Shown in pieces: positions 57,001-64,000 of a stretch of 64,000 bases of DNA (its first letter is position 1; every line of letters starts with the position of its first letter). Below the pieces are notes generated by a model, which worked only from the letters and a program-made list of their open reading frames with translations, ran no database searches and was not told the DNA's origin. This stretch comes from Gracilaria domingensis. Taxonomy: Eukaryota; Rhodophyta; Florideophyceae; Gracilariales; Gracilariaceae. A program made the position numbers and the translations under genes. The stretch covers positions 109,697 through 173,696 of the forward strand of contig VCMS01000100.1 of assembly GCA_022539475.1 (NCBI GenBank), given 5' to 3'.

Positions 57001-57971
57001 GTAAAGCAACGCAATTTGCGTGGTTATCAGGATGATGCGCCTCATATACTCAGGGGAGTGATACGAGGATGCACTCGAAGAGTTATGAGTTGGACCCAAT
57101 TTTGGCGGTTACTTTTGGAATGGCTTTCCCACAGTTACCTGTAATCAGGGTTGCCATTGCTGGCCAATACCGCTAGGTGGACGCGTGTACTACACCACCG
57201 TGTGTGTGCATATTACGGGACAATAGGTAGTGCACCTGAGGTGCCTGACACTGGGCTAGCCAGGTGTACGGACCCCTGCGGGTGTGCACCACGTGTACAT
57301 AGTTAGTTTAGACCTACTTAGGTGAGCTCGACCTCGTCGTCGCGAGCACCTTTGTAAAGTCAACCCGAGCACTTCTAAGTGAACTCTTTGTCGAGTAGCG
57401 CTCTCTTGAGTGGACTCTACACGAGTGAGGCTCTGGCGCCAACCGCCTACGTGGGTTATCACTCTCGCGAGTATAGCCACGTCTGGTTACGGTGGTCCTA
57501 CCCTCTCGGTACCTTTGAGGAACATCTGTCGTTGATGTCGGGACCTGAGGGTCGTACCGAGGAGGTATAGGACTAGATTACGAAGTGATCCGACTCTGTA
57601 TAGAGTTTTGCCGTGTACGGAAACCCGTGCATTACCGTTGGAGGATCTCGCCCCGCTCCGGGCACAGTGCCGAGGAGGCCCTACCCGTCGCGTGTGGGTG
57701 TTGTTTGGTTGTTGTTTTCTGTTGCTTTCCCTCTCGGGACTACACCTGTCGTTGGTCGTGTTTCATCGTTGCCGATACCACCCCATCTCTGGAGTTTCTC
57801 ATCGTTTCCTCACCACGTGGCCTAGCACCTCTGTAGGTATAGCCAGTTGCCACTTCGGCCTTACAACCGAGTTACGGTGGTACAGAGGGCTCTGTCACTG
57901 GTCTGCCATCTCTCACGAGAGCGGACCTTCGGACAGTCTGGTGGGTTTCACTCTTCCGAGTTTGCCCCACA
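57001..57971 (+). repeat. 3' LTR of Gypsy B
   Basis: 971 bp, preceded directly by the purine tract at about 56987-57000, about 99% identical to the left LTR and followed by TTGGT. Confidence 0.94.
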
Positions 57972-57976
57972 TTGGT

Positions 57977-58303
57977 CAGGGTTCCAAGCTGGATAAACAC
58001 TGTGTACACGTCTGTCTCTTGCAGATGCTAGTTTTTGGCGAGGGTCGTCCAGAAATTGGCAAGGGTCGTCCAGTAAATTTTTTGAAAAAATATCGAGATC
58101 AATTATTTCAAAATTTGCAGATAATTGCTTGGGTCGTCCAGAATCGCTGTGCAGTAAATACCGGTGGGTTTTCCACTCGTGCTAGTTCTTTAGTCGAGGG
58201 CTACCTGAACTGTATTTCGCGAAGTCTAGGTTCAGTTTCCATTAAGGTGCACATTACACGATACCTTCTGCGGAATGATACCCTGCAACGCATGGAATAC
58301 TAG
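57977..58303 (+). pseudogene. Unknown host ORF, part downstream of the Gypsy B insertion
   Basis: 109 codons in the same frame as 45644-46018 once the element and one TTGGT copy are discounted (QGSKLDKHCVHVCLLQMLVF ... YLLRNDTLQRMEY, stop). The segment GEGRPEIGKGRPVNF with a later WVVQNR reflects a thrice-repeated GGGTCGTCCAG word in the DNA (58041, 58064, 58131). TCTCTTGCAG at about 58015-58024 looks like a splice acceptor, so an intron is possible. No family recognised. Confidence 0.35.
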
Positions 58304-58439
58304 TGCTAGTACAGATGATGCCCATTATGAAATCATACCGTTTTATTCGTATCTATTCTTCTATCGACCGCTTTTGCTAACCACTACTTCGCTATATTAC
58401 ATGTACCATATCCCCATGATGGAGCGGGTGTAGGCGCAA

Positions 58440-58591
58440 TCTGCGGCAGATGCCGCAGACTGCACGTCCACCATCGGCTGTATCGGTAGAACAAATACGC
58501 ACTCCGAGAGGATGAGGCGCGAAGCGCCTCATCCTCTCCGTTCCTCATGTAGGGAACCATGCCCAGATGCATGGTTCCCTACTTGAGGAAC
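58440..58591. repeat. Cluster of three adjacent hairpins
   Basis: Hairpin 1: TCTGCGGCA-GA-TGCCGCAGA (58440-58459). Hairpin 2: a perfect 15-bp stem GAGAGGATGAGGCGC with loop GAA (58506-58538). Hairpin 3: a 23-bp stem with one mismatch around the loop CCAGAT (58540-58562 and 58569-58591). They are separated by 46 and 1 bp. There are no direct flanking repeats. It may be a structured RNA, a foldback element or chance clustering. Confidence 0.75.
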
Positions 58592-58636
58592 CTGCACCTG
58601 CAACTCGTGAGCTACCTTCGCATCAAAAGTCATTTA

Positions 58637-59526
58637 CCTGTATACGCAAGCAGAAAGTATCCATAAGTTAGTCAATGATCCGTTGGATACATTTGAAATG
58701 CGATGGAACGTACCATTGATAAAGTAAAACACAAACGTTGCGCTAGAAAAGTCGAGGGACCTAGTAACTCGCAAAATGAAAAAGAAAAAGGAAAGGGATC
58801 GGTTAGATTACCAGCCCACCATCATCGTAAAGCGCGAAAAGGTGTCGAAGCGAGAACTCACAAGCAAGGACACCAAGAATGCCCATGCAGCAAACATACC
58901 GCAAGATGCGATAAACGAGAGAGCAGCCTATGTCCCAACCAAGTACCAGAATCGCCTATCCCGAGCAGCCAGAGATCGATCTTGAGAGACAAATTGAAAT
59001 TGGTCGTTTACCTGTATACGCAAGCAGAAAGTATCCATATGTTAGTCAATGCTCCGTTGGATACAGTTGAAATGCGATAGAACGTACCATTGATAAGAGC
59101 AAAACAGAAACGTTGCGCTAGAAAAGTCGAGGGACCTAGTAACTCGCAAACGGAAGAAGAAGCAGGAAAGGGATCGGTTAGATTACCAGCCCACCATCAT
59201 CGTAAAGCGCGAAAAGGTGTCAAAGCGAGAACTCACAAGCAAGGACACCAAGAATGCCCATGCAGCAAACATGCCGCAAGATGCGATTAACGAGAGAGCA
59301 GCCTATGTCCCAACCAAGTACCAGAATCGCCTATTCCGAACAGCCAGAGATCGATCTTGAGAGACGAAATGAAATTGGTCGTTTTCCTGTATACGCAAGC
59401 AGAAAGTATCCATAAGTTAGTCAATGCTCCGTTGGATACAGTTGAAATGCGATAGAACGTACCATTGATAAGAGCAAAACAGAAACGTTGCGCTAGAAAA
59501 GTCGAGGGACCTAGTAACTCGCAAAA
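58637..59526 (+). repeat. 375-bp tandem repeat, about 2.4 copies
   Basis: Units start at CCTGTATACGCAAGCAGAAAG (58637, 59011 and 59386), giving periods of 374 and 375 bp. Copies are about 95% alike, and the third stops after about 140 bp. In two full units a frame stays open over about 69 codons (KKERDRLDYQPTIIVKREKV, then SKRELTSKDTKNAHAAN and NERAAYVPTKYQNRL), and this lysine-rich peptide is nearly unchanged between units. It could be a duplicated exon or gene fragment. No protein family recognised. Confidence 0.85.
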
Positions 59527-59785
59527 GTAACCCAAAGCCGTTTTCTTGCCGTGTACATGTCGCAGAGCGCGAAGAGACGTGGTGAGGATTGGTTAGTTTA
59601 GAACAAAGATACGTAGAAGGAAATGAAAGCACGTACGAAAAGACTGCACGGAATACATCCGTGAGATACGGATGCTGTCCGCTTTATGGAGGCGTCCGAC
59701 GAGGGCGGAGAAAGAGAATGAGGTACGCTTCATGTCCGCTTAATGGAATCCATTCTCAGCACGCTACTTCGTAATCCGTCATACT

Positions 59786-59829
59786 TTTTTCCGCCCTCGC
59801 ACTTCGTAGCGAGTGCGAGGGCGGAAAAA
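59786..59829. repeat. Perfect 18-bp hairpin
   Basis: TTTTTCCGCCCTCGCACT and its reverse complement around the 8-base loop TCGTAGCG. It has a T-tract on one side and an A-tract on the other. It may be an intrinsic structural element or a short foldback. Confidence 0.75.
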
Positions 59830-60204
59830 CGTACGACGGAGCGGAGTACAACGCGAGGATGGCACGGATCACGACGGTAACAAAAGGTCGGACATCGGAC
59901 GGGCGGCGGCGGCGGCGAAGGGAAGAGATTTATTTTTCTGTGCGAGATTGGACAAGTGTACAGCGTACAACGTTGGGAAACCACAGGTTTATAACCAGTG
60001 GTAGATAATACGAGAAATAAACCCTTGTGTTGAGGTCGACGTGTACCTACGTTCCTTTTTGAACGAAAGCACGTGATTTAAACTCAAAATATATTCTCCG
60101 TTCTGAGCAAGACGTCGATATTGACTGTCGCTTGACCTCCTTCTTCCTTCGGACGCCCTTCCCTTGCAGTCTTTGTCCTCGTTTCTCGTTCAGTTCTTCT
60201 TCCC

Positions 60205-61377
60205 ATGGTCTACTACTGTACACATAAGAAGCGTGGGTGCCCCTTCGTTACTCGCCGAGGAGTCTTATCTCTTCAACAGCATGTCAACCATTGCCCGTTT
60301 CGTCTGAAAGCAGCGCTGGAAGACGACAATAGCCGGCCCATTCGGAGAAGCAAGCGTCTCAAGCTTTCCGCGCCCGCGCCCGCATCTTCCGAAACGGTCA
60401 CTGCCCCTTGTCGCCTTCCGGAGCCTCCAGTGTCCGAGGTCATCGTCGACCCCACTCCGTGCGCCCCTCCCATTCCGGACACTTCGCATTGTGTTTCTCC
60501 TTCCCCGGGTCCCGCGTCATTAGAGCGAGAACACGGAAGCAGTTCCCGCCCAGTGCCTTCTGAGGAGGCCCTTGGTGATTTGCATATGGATTATCTCACG
60601 GTTTGTCTGGCTTCAGTAGCTTCCAACCTTGGTCATCGTGAGGCGGACGAGCTAATTGGGCTACTTCGGGACCCGCGATTCTCGCAAAAGCGATTCAACG
60701 AGACCATAACAAGTTCCAAGCGCTGTACAGAACTGAAGAACGCCATTTTCGAACGATACGCCTCAAAGGACGGTTTCAATCGAAGAACTGTCTGGCCAGA
60801 AGGATGTACGTTCAGCGCCACCCTCTACACGAGAGACCTCGTTCAGACACTTTTGAAACAGCTCCAGTTGGCTAACAACGAAAACACATTCTTCCACCCT
60901 ATACCTCAGACCCACTCCACGAAGATATCCCACCGCATGTCCGCCTCTCTCGCAAGAGACGCCACCTCAAAACTTAAGGAAATGGTCATGGGCTCTTTGG
61001 ATAGTAGAATAGTGTGGTACTCCCAAGAAATAAGTTACAGTGAATCTTTCGTAGGTCTTCTGCAGGTATACACCGATAAGTCTTCAAGAACTCTAAAGCA
61101 AACATCAGTTACCGCCTATCCTCTTCACCTCATATTTCTCAACTTCTCCGACGAGCTACGCCGTAAGTGCATCCGTGATGACCTCACAGTAGTGGCATAC
61201 TTCCCTATCACACTGATCGAGGTTTCAGCATCTGAAGCAGACGCAATGCCATTCGTTTCTAGCAAGTCTCTACGCGAGTCCAGGATGCAAATCCTCCAAG
61301 AATCTCTTCGTCAAGTCCTGGAGCCCATTCTAAATCTCACGCAGAAAGTTTTCAGTTCATCGGCGAAGACAAACTAA
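60205..61377 (+). CDS. KDZ/Plavaka-like transposase, N-terminal part
   Basis: 390 codons, with ATG in a CCCATGG context after a pyrimidine-rich tract. The N-terminus forms a C2HC finger (YYCTHKKRGCPF ... QQHVNHC; ligands C5, C12, H26, C30), followed by a Pro/Ser-rich linker to about residue 120. Residues ~285-335 read QVYTDKSSRTLKQTSVTAYP, LHLIFLNFSDELRRKCIRDD and VVAYFPI. This follows the Plavaka (Kyakuja-Dileera-Zisupton) pattern: a YSD-type strand with a candidate catalytic Asp, AYPvyLtigN, an Arg-rich helix, then a LaYLP strand. Complete KDZ transposases are much longer, so this is a truncated copy or first exon, and I find no convincing continuation after 61377. It would act on DNA in the nucleus. 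Confidence 0.6.
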   Translation: MVYYCTHKKRGCPFVTRRGVLSLQQHVNHCPFRLKAALEDDNSRPIRRSKRLKLSAPAPASSETVTAPCRLPEPPVSEVIVDPTPCAPPIPDTSHCVSPSPGPASLEREHGSSSRPVPSEEALGDLHMDYLTVCLASVASNLGHREADELIGLLRDPRFSQKRFNETITSSKRCTELKNAIFERYASKDGFNRRTVWPEGCTFSATLYTRDLVQTLLKQLQLANNENTFFHPIPQTHSTKISHRMSASLARDATSKLKEMVMGSLDSRIVWYSQEISYSESFVGLLQVYTDKSSRTLKQTSVTAYPLHLIFLNFSDELRRKCIRDDLTVVAYFPITLIEVSASEADAMPFVSSKSLRESRMQILQESLRQVLEPILNLTQKVFSSSAKTN

Positions 61378-62640
61378 GTCGAGTGTGCCATTCTCTGCAA
61401 GTTTTCGTGCGGATACTTTTGAGGCTAAAGACATTCTGTTAACTCTTCACGGGACCAAAAAGAGGAGCTCCTGTCATAGATTCGAGGCCCCTCTCTCATC
61501 TTTATGCAGTAGTATTCTTACTTCATTCACTGGACCCTCTCAAGACCAAAGCAAAAGCGTTAGAGATACATACTCAGTTATTCTAGAATATGCAAAGAAA
61601 GACGAGGCAGGAAGAAGTACATGTCTTGCGAGGGAGAGTATATCTCAGGCGGTACTCTCAAGCGTTCTGATTACATATCTCTTATTCCGTCGTTCATCGA
61701 AACCCCCTTGACGGTAGGATTGATCCAGAGTTTGTTTCTATGCAGTCTGTTGGGAACAAGAAGAGCTCTCTTCGAACAGTTACGCAACTTGCATCCAGAC
61801 AAATTGAAGCTGATTAATACTCCAGAAATCGAAAACCTCTAGTCAGAGACGCTACTCACTGCAATAGAATCATCCACGTCACGTTTATTTCGAACGATAC
61901 GTACTCAAATCAGCAACTTTACAAACGCAAATCTATCCCCATGCAATGCAACTTTTTTGCCAAAGGTTTACATATAGATTTGTCCACGTCGAAGAAAGGC
62001 AGGTCATTGAATGGAACCTTCACAAAGGCAGATCTTCTTTGAATGATGGAGGCCAAAGCATACAAAAACCTTGACATGGTTTTCCTTTCGTAAAGGAATT
62101 CTTTGAAATCTGATAGGGAGCGCAGGACAGGGCTTCAATCAAAACAGTTTTCTCTCAGTACTCGGGCGTCGCTTGGACTAGTTATAGGTGCAATCGTGGC
62201 GCATGATCTAATGAAAACTCTATTTCGTCCCTTCGGTGGCAGATTGAAGCCTTTAACGCTCCTCGACAATGTCGTGGGCAGGAATTCATAGCTCTAGAAC
62301 TGGGAGTCTGAGGTTCTATCTCGACTCTCAACAGAAGAAAAACTAACACCATTGGCAGCCTTTTACGGCATCTCCGCAACACGTCGATTAATGTCTTCTC
62401 TTGTATTGCTGGTGACAGGCTTTGTTAACGGAAGGTGAAGCGATACGATTTCAAAATTGGAACGATAATCATGTGCTACCAGCTCAAGCACACAGGGCTG
62501 AACGGTTTTCATGCCTACCATCTGTTTTGCTTTCTGCGACGACTCTCGTCGCCATTCTGTTTCATAGAGTTTTATACTGAATGAATTTAGCATATAAGAG
62601 CTGCTACAAACCCCGTTCTCTAAACCTCTGAAAATCATGT
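61378..62640. other. Possible decayed remainder of the KDZ-like element
   Basis: Several short readings on both strands (plus at 61385-61842, minus at 62363-62638) but no motif I can name. It may be the eroded 3' half of the transposase gene. No terminal repeat was found. Confidence 0.3.
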
Positions 62641-63479
62641 AGTAGTTAGCCTATCAGGACTCCATTTAGTTATTTATGGTGTTTCGCAAAGAGCTCGCTC
62701 TATTACCCCTATAAATCCGGTATTATATGGTCGTTGGAGGCCTTCATCGCTGTTTGTCAGACCATCACAACGAACAAATTAGATTCAGATATATAAATTG
62801 AACGCTAGAGCGGAAGCGCTCATGCTATTAGATAATACCTTATCTTCATCGTCGGTAGAATTTGTATCTTCACGGGAAAAAGTGGTGGCGAGTATTTAAG
62901 TAGCTACATACTGTCGTCACTCTGTTTTTTTATGCATCTCATCCCTGCGCATTACCACTTTTGTGCGTGAGGGTGTTGGCGCGCTTCGGTGGTACGTCTC
63001 TTCGCCACTTTGATCAGTTTAAATAGTGTAGTGTGTCAGACACTACACAAATTGTAACAAGGTCGCGTATTATGTTACTGGTTGAGCATCAATTGGATGA
63101 AAAAACTAGTTGATTTATCTCTAAAAGATCTGTACTGAGCTCGCAACAAAATCGTTGCAAGGAATGCAACCGATTGTGTTTTGGGAGGTATCAAAACGGT
63201 ACAGAATGGCCTCAAAAAGTTCCTTCTAGCGAAGGGTTTTGGTGGACGTAGATTTATGCGAACAATGGTAGCGCTCTCCATTCGTGCGTTTTGAAGCGCT
63301 CCTAATACTCAAGATATATTCTAATTAATGTACAGCTTTTTGCCATCCCGCCAATCCACGTAGACAGCGGTGCCAACGTGTTCGCCGGCGGGTGCATGGT
63401 AATGAGTGCAAGAAGTGTTGAGGAAGGGGTTTTGGGAGGTCTCGGCATGGTGCTAAAATGTGACCAGAACGTGCCCACC
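62641..63479. other. AT-rich stretch, nothing recognised
   Basis: No ORF of interest. One small perfect hairpin, GTGTAGTGT-GTCAG-ACACTACAC, lies near 63027-63049. Confidence 0.4.
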
Positions 63480-64000
63480 GGCGTGGGGGGGATCGGTTGT
63501 GTTAGGGTACCTACCCTAACACGAACGGACCCCCCCGCCCGCGGGCACGTTTTGGCCGGTTTTTTAAAAAATGTGCTTTTTTATGCCCTCGGGCGGGGGG
63601 GTCCGTTCGTGTTAGGGTACCTACCCTAACACGAACGGACCCCCCCGCCCGCGGGCACGTTTTGGCCGGTTTTTTAAAAAATGTGCTTTTTTATGCCCTC
63701 GGGCGGGGGGGTCCGTTCGTGTTAGGGTACCTACCCTAACACGAACGGACCCCCCCGCCCGCGGGCACGTTTTGGCCGGTTTTTTAAAAAATGTGCTTTT
63801 TTATGCCCTCGGGCGGGGGGGTCCGTTCGTGTTAGGGTACCTACCCTAACACGAACGGACCCCCCCGCCCGCGGGCACGTTTTGGCCGATTTTTTCAAAA
63901 ATGTGCTTTTTCATGCCCGCGGGCGGGGGGGTCCGGTCGTGTTAGGGTACCTACCCTAACACGACCGACCCCCCCCGCCTGCGGGCTCGTTTTCGCCTCA
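63480..64000. repeat. 110-bp palindromic satellite, continues past the window
   Basis: GTTAGGGTACCTACCCTAAC recurs at 63501, 63611, 63721, 63831 and 63941, an exact 110-bp period. In each unit the arms GTTAGGGTA and TACCCTAAC around CC extend outward to about 36 bp with at most one mismatch (for example 63584-63619 with 63622-63657). About two thirds of a unit is therefore one giant hairpin. The rest is AT-rich (TTTTTTAAAAAATGTGC). The core holds TTAGGG in both orientations. The first and last units are the most diverged. It is suggestive of subtelomeric or heterochromatic satellite. Confidence 0.92.

Larger units (their letters stand above)
46019..57971 (+). mobile_element. Ty3/Gypsy chromodomain element B (young, about 12 kb)
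   Basis: The element is 11953 bp with 974- and 971-bp LTRs (TGTA...CCACA) and TTGGT duplications. A TGGTCTCCCGACC primer site lies 3 bp after the left LTR, and an AAGGAGGGGGAGA purine tract precedes the right LTR. About 9 substitutions and one small indel separate the LTRs (about 1%), so this is the youngest element in the window. The order is gag, protease-RT-RNase H-integrase, a separate chromodomain ORF, then a 629-codon ORF on the other strand. It looks nearly whole, with about two breaks in pol. Confidence 0.95.

Noticed and set aside
58703-59080. 125-codon ORF in the tandem repeat (MERTIDKVKHKRCARK...)
   Set aside because: It differs between units in frame and ends, while the 69-codon frame is better preserved. 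I kept the repeat, not this ORF.
63480-64000. CRISPR-like array or true telomere
   Set aside because: Units are identical 110-bp palindromes without unique spacers, and TTAGGG occurs once per arm and not in tandem. It is a satellite.
1-64000. tRNA or rRNA genes
   Set aside because: I looked for GGTTCGAxxCC-type T-arm words and rRNA signatures by eye and found none I could fold into a convincing gene. A dedicated scan could still find one.

Overview
This is a stretch of eukaryotic nuclear DNA made almost entirely of transposable elements. I see no operons and no recognisable housekeeping gene. It holds at least six to eight LTR-retrotransposon bodies (Ty3/Gypsy and Ty1/Copia), one hAT and one Harbinger/DDE_4-like DNA transposon, a KDZ/Plavaka-like transposase, several families of short non-autonomous elements, hairpin clusters and a palindromic satellite at the right edge. 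No marker gene fixes the host. The mix of chromodomain Gypsy, Copia, DDE_4, hAT and KDZ elements would suit a repeat-rich alga, a fungus or an oomycete. A red alga is my guess only.

Layout. 1-9765: a minus-strand chromodomain Gypsy copy (A), truncated at the left window edge and carrying a 3.95-kb Copia inserted at 1459-5409 (AACGT target duplication). 9765-14400: a short hydrophobic ORF and old minus-strand retroelement debris, with a 128-bp inverted duplication at 12781-12908. 14700-16880: an eroded plus-strand Copia with a short inverted-repeat element inserted. 16936-17345: a second type of short element. 17849-23287: a minus-strand DDE_4 transposase gene split by a 4.0-kb hAT element at 18946-22958 (8-bp target duplication GGAAATAG). 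23300-36900: an old minus-strand Gypsy (C), cut by three short elements and by a complete-looking 7.9-kb Gypsy of another family (D, 28489-36425, 154-bp LTRs). 36885-38760: a GGATATC-rich repeat with other fragments inside it. 39090-44660: fragments of two more Gypsy elements (F and G). 46019-57971: a young 12-kb chromodomain Gypsy (B) with 974/971-bp LTRs about 1% apart and TTGGT target duplications, sitting inside an unidentified ORF. 57977-60200: three adjacent hairpins, a 375-bp tandem repeat and a further perfect hairpin. 60205-61377: the KDZ-like gene. 63480-64000: a 110-bp satellite running off the window, most of each unit being a palindrome with a TTAGGG-containing core.

The observation I rate highest is that two distinct Gypsy families (A/B and D) each carry a long extra ORF after pol on the opposite strand. 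The A and B copies share theirs, so it belongs to the family. The insertion order can be read in places: D is younger than C, the hAT is younger than the DDE_4 gene, the Copia is younger than A, and the short elements are younger than C, D and E. The LTR elements are treated as fossils: families, parts and approximate state are given, without a catalogue of their defects.
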